Origin: Rhodococcus aetherivorans
GTDB taxonomy: Bacteria > Actinomycetota > Actinomycetes > Mycobacteriales > Mycobacteriaceae
Assembly: GCF_011058165.1 (NCBI RefSeq)
Contig: NZ_JAALEG010000028.1
Coordinates: 1 to 60,058, forward strand
Direction: 5' to 3'
DNA: 60,058 nucleotides
A model generated the notes under the pieces. It worked only from the letters and a program-made list of their open reading frames with translations, was not told the origin of the DNA and made no database searches. Within the stretch, counting starts at the first letter, position 1; each line of letters opens with the position of its first letter. Of the stretch, positions 40,395 to 50,941 are shown in pieces. A program made the translations under genes and the position numbers.

Positions 40395-41275
40395 ACCCGC
40401 GCCACCTTCCGCGCACCGAAGAGACCTTCCGGCCTGAAGAGCAACACCCCCAGGATGAGGACCAGTGCCACGGCTTGCTTGAAGTCGTGGCCGATCCACT
40501 CGATGTACGTACCGGCGAGGTTCTCCGCGACACCGACGCACAATCCGCCGACGAGGGCGCCGACCGGACTGTCCAATCCGCCGAGAACGGCGGCAGCGAA
40601 TGCGTAGATCAGCGACGCGACGAGCATGTTCGGCTGGAGGAACAATTGCGGGGCCGCGAGCGACGCCGCGAGCGCGCCGATCGCCGCCGCCAATCCCCAG
40701 CCGATCATCAGCATGCGACCTACCGGAATACCCACCAGCTCAGCGGAATCCGGATTTCCGGCGGCCGCCCGCATCGCGAGGCCGACACGGGTACGCTGGA
40801 ACAGGAGGAACAGCAGCGCCGCGACAACCACGACCGCGCCGACGATCACGAGGGACTGCCGCGAGACTGCCACCGTCCCCAGCGTCACCACCGGTCCGGA
40901 CACCGTCGACGGAAATTCCCTGCTCTGCACACCCCAGATCCAGCCGGCCGCGCTGTTGAGGACCAGCATCAGTCCGAGAGTGATGATGACGAGCGGCATG
41001 TGGTTCGGCGAGCCCGCCAGCGGCCGGATCAGCACCCGCTCGGTGACGGCGCCCATGAGGAACGCTACCGCCATCGCCCCGAGGATCGCGACATACAGCG
41101 GCGCACCCCACTGGTGGAACTGCCACGCGAAGAACGCCGCGAACATCGCCATCTCCCCCTGCGCGAAGTTCACGATCCCGGAGGCCCGGTAGACGAGGAC
41201 GATGCTCAATGCGAACGCACCGTACAGTGCGCCCCACGTGAGCCCGTCTACCAATTGTTGAAGAAAGACGTGCAT
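40391..41275 (-). CDS. Branched-chain-type ABC importer permease, LivH-like
   Basis: 294 residues, about 8 membrane helices. LivH signatures: LVDGLTWGALYGAFALSIVL, YRASGIVNFAQGEMAMFAAF, RVGLAMRAAAGNPDSAELVG (cytoplasmic coupling loop) and AAVLGGLDSPVGALVGGLCV. It pairs with LivM to form the membrane pore. Start ATG 41275 has a GGAGTGAGTC upstream; the gene lies 15 bases after livF and overlaps livM. Order of transcription is K-G-F-H-M. Confidence 0.9.
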   Translation of the reverse strand: MHVFLQQLVDGLTWGALYGAFALSIVLVYRASGIVNFAQGEMAMFAAFFAWQFHQWGAPLYVAILGAMAVAFLMGAVTERVLIRPLAGSPNHMPLVIITLGLMLVLNSAAGWIWGVQSREFPSTVSGPVVTLGTVAVSRQSLVIVGAVVVVAALLFLLFQRTRVGLAMRAAAGNPDSAELVGIPVGRMLMIGWGLAAAIGALAASLAAPQLFLQPNMLVASLIYAFAAAVLGGLDSPVGALVGGLCVGVAENLAGTYIEWIGHDFKQAVALVLILGVLLFRPEGLFGARKVARV

Positions 41276-41290
41276 GACTCACTCCTGTGC

Positions 41291-41998
41291 TCAGTAGCCG
41301 AGGTAGGCGCGTCGCACCGACTCGTCGTGTGCGAGACCGGCGGCGGGACGCTGGGCGACGATGCGACCGGCGTCGACGAGCACCGCGGACGACCCGATGT
41401 CGAGGGCCAGGTGCGCGTTCTGCTCGACGACGAGAATTGTCGTCCCCGTCTCCGCATTGATGCGGCTCAGCGCACGGAACACCTCCTGGGTGATGCGGGG
41501 GGCCAGGCCGAGGGACGGCTCGTCGAGCAGCAGCAGCCGTGGTGCGGCGACGAGGGCCCGGGCGATGGCGAGCATCTGCTGCTCGCCGCCACTGAGTCCG
41601 CCGGCCTGCTGCCGACGCCGCTCCCGCAGCCGGGGGAAGAAGTCGTACCACTGCTCGATCGCCCGGTCGGTGTCGGCGACGGCGGCCGCGTACCCTCCGA
41701 TGCGGAGGTTCTCCTCGACCGTCAGGTCGCCGAAGGTGCCGCGGCCCTGCGGAACGTGCGCGATCCCGAGACGCGCGATCCTGTCGGTGCGCATGCCTGC
41801 GATGTCCCGGCCGTCGAATTCGATCCGGCCACGAGTGCGGACCATGCCGCACAGCGCCCGCAGGATGGTGGTCTTGCCGGCACCGTTCGCGCCGAGCACC
41901 ACCGTCACCGCGCCCTTCTCGGCTTGAAATTCGATGCCGTGCAGAACTTCTGCACTTCCGTACCAGGCGAAAAGCCCCTCGACGCTCAGCAGGCTCAC
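41291..41998 (-). CDS. ABC importer ATPase, LivF-like
   Basis: 235 residues. Walker A VLGANGAGKTTILRALCGMV, Q-loop region HVPQGRGTFGDLTVEENL, signature LSGGEQQMLAIARALV, Walker B RLLLLDEPSLGLAP and switch His in VVEQNAHLALDIGS. The length and the RGTFGDLTVEENL segment identify LivF. It powers the LivHM pore together with LivG. Start overlaps the livG stop by 4 bases. Confidence 0.92.
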   Translation of the reverse strand: MSLLSVEGLFAWYGSAEVLHGIEFQAEKGAVTVVLGANGAGKTTILRALCGMVRTRGRIEFDGRDIAGMRTDRIARLGIAHVPQGRGTFGDLTVEENLRIGGYAAAVADTDRAIEQWYDFFPRLRERRRQQAGGLSGGEQQMLAIARALVAAPRLLLLDEPSLGLAPRITQEVFRALSRINAETGTTILVVEQNAHLALDIGSSAVLVDAGRIVAQRPAAGLAHDESVRRAYLGY

Positions 41999-42795
41999 GC
42001 CGCACCCCCCAGGTACGCCTCGACGACCTCGGGGTGCGCGGCCACGTCGGCCGGAAGCCCCTCCGTGATCTTCTGCCCGAAGTTCAGCACGACGACGCGG
42101 TCCGAGATCGACATCACCATCGCCATGTGGTGCTCGACCAGCAGCACCGAGAATCCTCGTTCGTCACGCAGTTGCCGGACGGTCTCGGCGAGTTCGAGCA
42201 CCTCCTCGTGGATGAGGCCGTTCGCGGGTTCGTCCAGCATCAGCAACTTCGGACGCTGCATCAGCGCCCGCGCGAGTTCGATCCGTTTCAGCGTCCCGTA
42301 CGGAAGGGTGCCCGCCGGTTCGCGACCGACCCGGGCGAGGTTCATCGACTCGAGCAGTGCCCATGCCTCGTCGCGCTCGCGTCGCTCCTCACGTCCGGTC
42401 ATCGGCAGACCCAGCGCGGCCCCGAGAAACCCGGTCCGGGTACGCGAGTACGCACCGGTCAGCACGTTGTCCACAACCGACATCGTGGGGAACAACCCGA
42501 TGTTCTGGAACGTTCGGGCGATACCGACATCCGCGACCCCGTCCGCCGACAGCGACAGCAGATCCTTGTCCCCGAAGGCGATTCGTCCCGATTCCGGCTG
42601 GTACAGCCTGCTGATGCAGTTGAACAGTGTCGTCTTTCCCGCCCCGTTCGGACCGATCAACCCGACGATGTGGCCGGGCTCGATCGTGAACGAGGGACCG
42701 TCGAGCGCGACGACGCCGCCGAACCGGAGCCGGACCTCCTCCACGACCAGGGCGGGAACCGCGCCGTCGTCGCCGGCGTCCGGTACGGACGTCAT
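41995..42795 (-). CDS. ABC importer ATPase, LivG-like
   Basis: 266 residues from ATG 42795. Walker A GLIGPNGAGKTTLFNCISRL, Q-loop ARTFQNIGLFPTMSVVDNVL (LivG hallmark), a C-loop that reads LPYGTLKRIELARAL in place of LSGGQ, Walker B KLLMLDEPANGLIHEE and switch His VEHHMAMVMSISDRVV. The 'LPYGxxKRxE' variant is usual in LivG proteins. Overlaps both the livK stop and the livF start by 4 bases. Confidence 0.92.
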   Translation of the reverse strand: MTSVPDAGDDGAVPALVVEEVRLRFGGVVALDGPSFTIEPGHIVGLIGPNGAGKTTLFNCISRLYQPESGRIAFGDKDLLSLSADGVADVGIARTFQNIGLFPTMSVVDNVLTGAYSRTRTGFLGAALGLPMTGREERRERDEAWALLESMNLARVGREPAGTLPYGTLKRIELARALMQRPKLLMLDEPANGLIHEEVLELAETVRQLRDERGFSVLLVEHHMAMVMSISDRVVVLNFGQKITEGLPADVAAHPEVVEAYLGGAA

Positions 42796-44027
42796 CGCTC
42801 GGTGCTGCGGGTGACCGCAGCGTCGTAGTGCCACCTGCCGTCGCGGAACGTCATCGGCGCCATCGAGGTGATCGCGTAGGGATAGTCCGGCGTGGTGTCG
42901 AAGGTGATTCCCTCGATCGCGAGGTCGGTGGTCACACCCCGCATGTTCTGCACCGCGTCGAGCAGGTCGGCCCGCGTGCAGCCGTCCATCTGCTTCAGGG
43001 CGGTCACCAGCAGCTGGGCGGAGTTGTAGCCGGTCGCCGCGATGGTGTCGGTGGTCTTGATCTTCCCGGAGTTGCGTTCGGCGAATTCCCGCCATTTCTG
43101 CACACCGGGCTTGGCGTCGTGATCGGTGCTGCTGACGTCGTAGATCCAGTAGAAGGAGTGGACGCCCTCGGCGGCGTCCGGACCGGCGGGGGCGAGGACG
43201 AAGTTGGTGTCGGTGGCGCCCGAGTAGATGTAGGTGTCGGGTTTCCATCCGAGTTCGTGCGCCTTCTTCAGCGACTGAGTCACGAAGCTCGCCGTCGCAA
43301 AGTTGACGAAGACGTCGGCGCCGGAGTTCGCGAGGTTGACCACCTGCGAGTCGACGGACGGCGTCGTCTGCTCGTAGGCCTGCTGTGCGACGACCGCGGT
43401 ACCGCTGCCGTCGAGTGCGGACTTCAGGGCGTCGAGGCTTCCGTTGCCGAGGCTGTCGTTCGGGTACAGCACCGCGATCTTCGCCTGTGGATGGTCGCGC
43501 AGGATGATCTCGGCACGCTCCGAGACCTCCCATCGTGTCTGCGGGTTCACCGCTCCGGCCACGACAGGGCGCTGCTCGTGCGTGGCCAGCAGTTCGTCGG
43601 TGCCGGTCATCGGGAACACGAGCGGAACGTTCTTCTGCGTCAGGTAGTCCACGACGGCGAGCGTCGAGGCGGTGCCGATCAGATTCTGGATCGCGAAGAC
43701 CTGTTCCTGTTCGACCAGTGAGCGGACGTTGCCGACGGTGCGTGCAGGGTCGTATCCGTCGTCCATCGCGATGTACTCGATCTTGCGGGTCTTCCCGTCA
43801 CCCATGGTGACCCCGCCCGCGGCGTTGATCTCGTCGAACAGCGCGGTTGCGGCGACCGCTTGAGGTCCCGCGACGGACTGCATGAGGCTTGTTCCGAAGC
43901 GGATCTCGGTGTCGGTGATTCCGGGATCGCAGTCACCCGCCGAAGTGGCGGTGTCCCGGCCGGAACAGGCTGCCAGGGCGGCGGTGGTGCACAGGGCAGT
44001 AAGGCCCACGGCAAGAGTACGTTTCAT
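42792..44027 (-). CDS. ABC importer solute-binding lipoprotein, LivK-like
   Basis: 411 residues. Signal peptide with lipobox ALAAC, lipidated Cys21. Periplasmic-binding-protein fold type I: TEIRFGTSLMQSVAGPQAVA, NVRSLVEQEQVFAIQNLIGT, IAVLYPNDSLGNGSLDALKS and VFVNFATASFVTQSLKKAHE. A hydrophobic pocket (Tyr, Phe and Trp in VHSFYWIYDVSSTDHD) could accept an aliphatic or aromatic acid, not only an amino acid. It is the first gene of the Liv set and follows the acyl-CoA ligase by 80 bases, so import and activation are probably co-regulated. Confidence 0.9.
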   Translation of the reverse strand: MKRTLAVGLTALCTTAALAACSGRDTATSAGDCDPGITDTEIRFGTSLMQSVAGPQAVAATALFDEINAAGGVTMGDGKTRKIEYIAMDDGYDPARTVGNVRSLVEQEQVFAIQNLIGTASTLAVVDYLTQKNVPLVFPMTGTDELLATHEQRPVVAGAVNPQTRWEVSERAEIILRDHPQAKIAVLYPNDSLGNGSLDALKSALDGSGTAVVAQQAYEQTTPSVDSQVVNLANSGADVFVNFATASFVTQSLKKAHELGWKPDTYIYSGATDTNFVLAPAGPDAAEGVHSFYWIYDVSSTDHDAKPGVQKWREFAERNSGKIKTTDTIAATGYNSAQLLVTALKQMDGCTRADLLDAVQNMRGVTTDLAIEGITFDTTPDYPYAITSMAPMTFRDGRWHYDAAVTRSTER

Positions 44028-44107
44028 GGTCGCTCCGTGTGTCGAGAGGTGCGCAGGGCAGGACAGAAGTGTGGCTCGGGGCGGCGGGCCGGACTGGGAG
44101 GCTTGTG

Positions 44108-45652
<1,545 letters not shown>

Positions 45653-45730
45653 TCGGTTCTCCTTGGCGTGATGAAATGGGCGGTATCGGGTCGGTTCAGC
45701 CGAGCGGGAGGATTCCGGCTGCCGGTCGTG

Positions 45731-46657
45731 TCAACGGATGGCGAGAGGGTTGATCGGGGAACCGACTGCCCGGGTGAACTGCAACGGCGGCCCCGTGTAG
45801 AAGAAGTCGTAGACGCCGTCGGCGGCGCATGCCTTCGAGAGTTCTTCGAAGTCGAGCATCTCGGCGAGCGTCATGCCCATGTCTCGGATCAGGACCATGT
45901 GCAGTTCGAAGAGGGCGCCCGGGTTCTCCCCGGGTATCACCTCGACGGCCCAGTTGTCGGCACCTACGACCGCCACGTCCCGGTCGCGCAGCCACTGTGC
46001 GCACGACAGGCTCAGCCCCGGCTCTCCCGCCATGTACGCGGCCGAATCGGACTCCGCGAGAAACTTGGCGTGCCAACCGGTTCGGATCAGGAGGATGTCG
46101 CCCGGCCCGACCTCGACGCCCTGCGCTTCCACGACGGCATCGAGTTCCTCGGGTGTGATCGCGGTTCCCGACTCGAGCCATGGGAGACCCCGGTGCCGGG
46201 CGACGTCGAGGAGCACGCCGCGGCCCGCGATGCCCTTGGCCTGGGTGTGGATGCCGCACTTGTCGGCACCCTTGACGGTGACGCCGTCGCCGGGATGCCC
46301 GTTGTACAGCTGCTCGTCGTAGTGGACGTGCGCGAGGGAGTCGTACTGCGACCCGGCTTGCAGCGGCATGAAGACGTAGTCGTCGGCCCACTTGAAGCCG
46401 CCCGGCAACACCTGCTCCTGGCCGTTCTCGGACATCAGCCGGATCGGGTTGATCCGGCTTCCGCCCGGCTGCGGACCGTTGCCGTCGAGTGGGATGCCCA
46501 GTTCGAAGATCTGTCCGGTTCGGATCAGCCGTGCCGCGTCCCTGACCCGCTCGGGGGTGATGAGGTTGGTCGTGCCGCGCTCGTCGTCGGCGCCCCACCG
46601 CCCCCAATTCCGTACCTTTCGTCCGAGTTCACGCATGTCAGGAACGGCGGCGGTCAT
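45731..46657 (-). CDS. Cyclase-family metal-dependent hydrolase with altered metal motif
   Basis: 308 residues from ATG 46657 (GAGGAG 8 bases upstream). It resembles kynurenine-formamidase-like 'cyclase' proteins: WGRWGADDERGTTNLITPER, KWADDYVFMPLQAGSQYDSL, AHVHYDEQLYNGHPG, IHTQAKGIAGRGVLLDVAR and GDILLIRTGWHAKFL. The usual metal motif HxGTHxDxxxH is replaced by QAGSQYDSLAH, keeping Asp and the last His only; this fits a known subfamily with Gln-Trp/Tyr. It may open a lactone or hydrolyse an amide or ester ahead of CoA activation. First gene of the minus arm, behind operator copy 2. Confidence 0.83.
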   Translation of the reverse strand: MTAAVPDMRELGRKVRNWGRWGADDERGTTNLITPERVRDAARLIRTGQIFELGIPLDGNGPQPGGSRINPIRLMSENGQEQVLPGGFKWADDYVFMPLQAGSQYDSLAHVHYDEQLYNGHPGDGVTVKGADKCGIHTQAKGIAGRGVLLDVARHRGLPWLESGTAITPEELDAVVEAQGVEVGPGDILLIRTGWHAKFLAESDSAAYMAGEPGLSLSCAQWLRDRDVAVVGADNWAVEVIPGENPGALFELHMVLIRDMGMTLAEMLDFEELSKACAADGVYDFFYTGPPLQFTRAVGSPINPLAIR

Positions 46658-46698
46658 CGATATCTCCTCTGAACAGTGAAACGCGTCGGACATGCAGT

Positions 46699-46720
46699 AT
46701 GACGTGACAGTCATGTCAAC
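46699..46720. promoter_or_regulatory. TetR operator, copy 2 (right end of the catabolic island)
   Basis: ATGACG-TGAC-AGTCAT-GTCAAC differs from the 34611-34632 copy at only two of 22 positions. It lies 42 bases upstream of the cyclase start codon and should control the cyclase-ligase-Liv operon. Confidence 0.75.
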
Positions 46721-47262
46721 TGCGCTCAGATTGTGTTCCACAACACTCGGAGTGTCAACACCCGGCCGGACATCATCGGACGATGGCGACCACTGGTGGT
46801 CGGATGCAGCGTCGGCTCGATGAGCGGATACCGACGCGCCGCCGAACTTCGTCGCACCCCAGGTGAGTACGTCGCGGTCCTCATCGTCCGCCCTGGAACG
46901 GAGGTCCTGGCACAGTGCAGTCGGGGCACCGAAAACGCTTCCGGCACCGCTGCCCCGTGGGACGGCGTAGGCCCCGCCGAGTGCCTCAGTGCCGGGACCT
47001 GGATCAAGTACACTCCTCTCCGTTCCACGCCACCTGTTGACCGACGCAGTGCCCGACCTCGACTCGGCTCTCATGCGGACACTTCCGGACTCTCCGAATC
47101 CGAAACTGTTGACCGCATGGCTGGACGTGTCGATGCGGCACCTCGACGCCGACGGAGCGCACACCGCCGGCGCATGGCGCTCGATCTCCTCCGTTCGGCG
47201 ATTGCACGAACCCGCGGCGACGCCGGCGACTCCCGCCAAGTAATCCTGAAGAAGGTGAGCTG
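46721..47262. other. 542-base stretch without a recognised gene
   Basis: Open frames exist on both strands, but none has a recognisable domain. The best candidate is a plus-strand frame ending at 47243 (from TTG/ATG around 47037-47070): ALMRTLPDSPNPKLLTAWLD, then VSMRHLDADGAHTAGAWRSI. It has fairly good codon use and could be a remnant of a gene. The area connects the island edge to a VOC fragment, so a deletion scar is likely. Confidence 0.4.
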
Positions 47263-47457
47263 ATGAGCCCGCCGACAGAGCTGCCCGGCGGCGACGCGGG
47301 ACGGGGAAACCATTATCTGTACGCCCGAACGCCCTGGGGTAGCACCATCGAACTCGTCACCTGTCCCACGTCACAGGCCTACGAGTCCGGCACCGGGCTA
47401 CGCCGATGGCGTCCGTCGGCCACGAAGCCGAACGACTCGCGTCACCAGGAGCCCTGA
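47263..47457 (+). pseudogene. C-terminal fragment of a VOC-family protein
   Basis: 64 codons from ATG 47263 (GAAGAAGGTGAG before it). GRGNHYLYARTPWGSTIELV and QAYESGTGLRRWRPSATKPN match the end of longer VOC/glyoxalase proteins, where 'GRGNHFxYxRTPWGxTIELV' is the final beta-hairpin with the metal Glu. The N-terminal module with the other ligands is missing. It may be translated because a ribosome site is present, but cannot form a metal site alone. Confidence 0.72.
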
Positions 47458-47517
47458 CCCTCGTGAGGCCGCGTACGACGGCAAACCGGTCCAATCCATG
47501 AACCGGTGAGAAAGGCC

Positions 47518-47557
47518 CCGGGCCGAGAAGCTCCCCGCAGAGATCTTCTCGGCCCGG
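47518..47557 (+). terminator. GC-rich hairpin ahead of the glutamate dehydrogenase gene
   Basis: CCGGGCCGAGAAG (47518-47530) pairs with CTTCTCGGCCCGG (47545-47557), 13 bp, loop 14 nt. It is either a terminator for upstream transcripts or a leader structure of the gdh transcript. Confidence 0.5.
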
Positions 47558-47751
47558 CCCTCGCCCACCGGCGCGGCGTACAGTTCGCCGACGCCGACGG
47601 ATATACACAGGTCACCCGCAGCCTCGAGCGGATCAGCCTCCACTCCGAATCGGCGATTCGCGGCGCTCCGACCGCTCCACTTCGGCCCTGCCTTACCGGG
47701 GGCAGAGGCGGCAGACTCGCCCCATCGCCGCCGCCCCGGAAAGGACCCCAC

Positions 47752-50700
47752 GTGAGCGCCCCCTCCCTGTCCCAGCACACGACGACGCTGCGTTTCCTCG
47801 ACTCCGCCGACGGCAGTCCGCTCGGCTGCCTCGCCTCGTGGCCGAACCACCGGTTCACTCTCACCGACGTCGTCGACGTCCTGCGGCGCTTCGGTCTTCA
47901 CGTGAGCGACCACCGGCCGCTGGACGAGCCGGGGACGCACCACTTCATGATTGCGCCGTCCGGAACCGCCGCTCCGGATGCCGGGGTGCTCGACCTGATC
48001 GCGGAGGCGTTCGTCGCGGGCGCCGAGGGTCGCACCGACATCGACGACTTCTCGATACTCGTTCTGCAGGAGGGTATTTCGTGGAGGTGGGTCGACCTGA
48101 TCCGGGCAGCCGTCCGGTTCCTGGCGCAGGCCGGCATCGGCCTGTCGCCGACGTACATGCTCGGCTGCCTGACGGCCACCTCCGGCTACGCCGCGGCCCT
48201 CGCCGCACTGTTCGACGCCCGGTTCCGGCCCGGGCTGCCCGACCGGGAAGCCGCCGTCGCCGCCGCGGCCTCGGCGGTGGCCGGCCACATCGATCGCGCC
48301 GCGACCTTCGACCTCGACCGGACCCTGCGAGGGCTGCGCTCGTTCGTCGACGCGACCCTGCGTACCAACTGGTTCCAGAGCGGGGGCACCAAACCGTACG
48401 CGTCGTTCAAGCTCGATCCGTCCGCACTGACCGTCGGCGGGGCGATCGTGCCGCTGCGGGAGATCTACGTCCACTCCCGCGACGTCGAGGGCGTGCACGT
48501 GCGGGCCGAGCTCGTCGCGCGGGGCGGGCTGCGGTTCTCCGAACGCCCGGAGGACTACCGCACGGAGGTCCTCGGACTGATGGCGACCCAGGCCGTCAAG
48601 AACGCACCCATCGTCCCGGGCGGCGCCAAGGGCGCCTTCGTGATCCGCCCCGGATCCACCGCGGACCTCACCACCGCATACACCACTTTCATCCGCGGCC
48701 TGCTCGACGTCGTCGACAACGTCGTCGACGGAGCGCCGACCACCCCGACCGACACCGTCGCCTACGACGGCGCGGACGCCTACCTGGTGGTCGCCGCCGA
48801 CAAGGGCACCGCCCGCATGTCCGACACGGCGAACGCCGTTGCCGCCGAATACGGTTACTGGCTCGGCGACGCCTTCGCCTCGGGCGGCTCGGCCGGCTAC
48901 GACCACAAGGCGATGGGCATCACCGCCCGCGGCGCGTGGGTGGCCGTGCGGCACCGCTTCGCCGAACTCGGTCACGACGTCGACACGCAGACCTTCACCG
49001 TCGCGGGCATCGGCGACATGTCGGGTGACGTCTTCGGCAACGGCATGCTGCTCAGCGACCGCATCCGCCTCGTCGCGGCCTTCGACCACCGGCACATCTT
49101 CCTCGACCCCGACCCGGATCCCGACGCCTCCCACCGCGAGCGCGCGCGTCTGTTCGCGCTGCCGCGCTCGTCCTGGGCCGACTACGACCCCGCGGCGATC
49201 TCCGCGGGTGGCGGCGTGTGGCCGCGCACCGCCAAGGCCGTGCCGCTGTCCGCGGCCGCCCGCGCGGCCCTCGGGATCGACGCCGAGACCCTGACGCCCG
49301 ACGAACTGATCAAGGCCGTGCTCCGCGCGCCCGTGGACCTGCTGTGGAACGGCGGTGTCGGCACGTACGTGAAGGCCTCCGACGAGACGCACGGCGACGC
49401 CGCCGATCCCGCCAACGACCGGGTCCGGGTCGACGCCTGCGAGGTGCGTGCGCGCATCGTCGGCGAAGGCGGCAATCTCGGCTTCACCCGCGCCGCACGT
49501 GTCGAGTACGCGCGCCACGGCGGCCGCTGCGACGGCGACTTCATCGACAACGCCGCCGGCGTCGCCACCTCCGACCGGGAGGTCAACATCAAGATCGCAG
49601 TCGATCGCGCGGTCGCGGCCGGAACGCTGGCGCCCGGACAGCGGGAGACGTTGCTCGCCGCGGTGACCGACGACGTGGCCGAGGCCGTGCTCACGGCGTC
49701 CCGGGATCAGGTGCTCGCCCTGGGTTGCAGCGAGCACGACGCCCCGGCGCTGCTCACCCAGCACGAGCGGCTGATCGAGGATCTGGCGCGGGCCGGCCGG
49801 ATCGCCCGCGACGGCGACGGCCTGCCCCCGACGGCGGAGATCCGGGAGCGGAGCCGGGCGGGAACGGGCCTGCTGCGACCGGAACTCGCTGTGCTGCTGG
49901 CGCAGTCGAAGAACGTCGTCGCGAGCGAGCTGGCCGCGTCGTCGCTGCCGGACTCCCCGGCCTGCACCCCGTGGGCCGAGAACTACTTCCCAGCCGAGAT
50001 CCTGGCCCGCGCCGGAAGCGGCGTGGCCGAGCATCCGCTGCGCCGGGAGATCGTCGTCGCGTCGCTCGCGGACGAGCTCGTCAACCGTCTCGGCCCGGGA
50101 GCCCTGTACCGGTTCGAGGAACGGTTCGGCGCCGCCACCGCGGACTCGGCGCGCGCTTACGTGGTGGTCAGCCGCGTGCTGCACACCGAGGACATCCGAA
50201 CCCGGATCCTCGCGGCGGGCTCCGATGCCCGCAGCACGCTGGCGGAGCTGAGCGCGCTCGCGCGCGTCGTCGAGGCCGAGATGGCGTGGTTGCTGCGCCA
50301 CACCGCCCGCCGGACGCTCCGCGACGTGCTCGCGGGTGCGTGCGACGACGCGGACACACCGGAGGCTCTCGTGGCGCTCTTCGCCGCGCCCGTCGCCGCC
50401 GCACTGGGCGACCGGCCGTCGGCCGAGGACTGCCGTGGCGCGTTCGCGAACGCCGCGGTGGCGCTGTGCCTGGGCACCGACCCCGCCCGTGTCGCCGCGG
50501 CCCGGGACGCACTGATCGACAGCCTTCACATCCGTTGGCTGCTCGAAGGTTTCGCCACCCGCGTCCGCGGCTCCTACTGGGAGGCCATGGGCGCGGCGGC
50601 ACTGCGCGACGAGATCTCCGACCGCCTCGACGCGCTCGTCGTCACCGCGCTCGACGGGAGTGCCGCGGACCCGACCGGTCGCACGCACCGTCTCGTGCGA

Positions 50701-50787
50701 CTCCTCGACCGGCTCCGCGGCGAGGACGCGGTGGACACCGCACGGCTGGCCGTGATCGCCGGGGAACTGCGCCTGCTCGACCGTTGA
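47752..50787 (+). CDS. NAD-specific glutamate dehydrogenase, short form
   Basis: 1011 residues from GTG 47752, against about 1550-1650 for the usual bacterial 180-kDa class. The catalytic core is intact: IDDFSILVLQEGISWRWVDL, PLREIYVHSRDVEGVHVRAE, GGLRFSERPEDYRTEVLGLM, TQAVKNAPIVPGGAKGAFVI, then Rossmann part VAGIGDMSGDVFGNGMLLSD and IVGEGGNLGFTRAARVEYA. The long regulatory N-terminus (ACT-like modules) is missing and upstream DNA in this frame (to 47506) does not look coding. It deaminates glutamate to alpha-ketoglutarate with NAD. Loss of the N-terminus may alter allosteric control. Confidence 0.85.
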   Translation: MSAPSLSQHTTTLRFLDSADGSPLGCLASWPNHRFTLTDVVDVLRRFGLHVSDHRPLDEPGTHHFMIAPSGTAAPDAGVLDLIAEAFVAGAEGRTDIDDFSILVLQEGISWRWVDLIRAAVRFLAQAGIGLSPTYMLGCLTATSGYAAALAALFDARFRPGLPDREAAVAAAASAVAGHIDRAATFDLDRTLRGLRSFVDATLRTNWFQSGGTKPYASFKLDPSALTVGGAIVPLREIYVHSRDVEGVHVRAELVARGGLRFSERPEDYRTEVLGLMATQAVKNAPIVPGGAKGAFVIRPGSTADLTTAYTTFIRGLLDVVDNVVDGAPTTPTDTVAYDGADAYLVVAADKGTARMSDTANAVAAEYGYWLGDAFASGGSAGYDHKAMGITARGAWVAVRHRFAELGHDVDTQTFTVAGIGDMSGDVFGNGMLLSDRIRLVAAFDHRHIFLDPDPDPDASHRERARLFALPRSSWADYDPAAISAGGGVWPRTAKAVPLSAAARAALGIDAETLTPDELIKAVLRAPVDLLWNGGVGTYVKASDETHGDAADPANDRVRVDACEVRARIVGEGGNLGFTRAARVEYARHGGRCDGDFIDNAAGVATSDREVNIKIAVDRAVAAGTLAPGQRETLLAAVTDDVAEAVLTASRDQVLALGCSEHDAPALLTQHERLIEDLARAGRIARDGDGLPPTAEIRERSRAGTGLLRPELAVLLAQSKNVVASELAASSLPDSPACTPWAENYFPAEILARAGSGVAEHPLRREIVVASLADELVNRLGPGALYRFEERFGAATADSARAYVVVSRVLHTEDIRTRILAAGSDARSTLAELSALARVVEAEMAWLLRHTARRTLRDVLAGACDDADTPEALVALFAAPVAAALGDRPSAEDCRGAFANAAVALCLGTDPARVAAARDALIDSLHIRWLLEGFATRVRGSYWEAMGAAALRDEISDRLDALVVTALDGSAADPTGRTHRLVRLLDRLRGEDAVDTARLAVIAGELRLLDR

Positions 50788-50894
50788 GCGCGTGCCTCGC
50801 AGGGACGGGACCCTGTGTGCGGCATGGTGCTATGGCGTGGTCGATGCGTTGTCTTCGCGCTCGGTCACCTGCGGCGAAAGCCGGTGCTCGCGAG

Positions 50895-50931
50895 GGTGCC
50901 CTCGACCGCCGTGCCGACGGTCGAGGGCACC
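50895..50931. terminator. Bidirectional terminator hairpin
   Basis: GGTGCCCTCGACCG (50895-50908) and CGGTCGAGGGCACC (50918-50931) form a perfect 14-bp stem with a 9-nt loop between the convergent gdh (+) and flavoprotein (-) genes. Confidence 0.82.
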
Positions 50932-50941
50932 GACGAGATGC

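Noticed and set aside
46733..47263. 176-codon plus-strand open frame right of operator copy 2
   Set aside because: Composition is mixed, it has no domain, and it overlaps a frame with better codon use; treated as gene-poor DNA.
47506..47751. N-terminal extension of glutamate dehydrogenase
   Set aside because: The extra residues show no similarity to the family and include a hairpin region; GTG 47752 is preferred.
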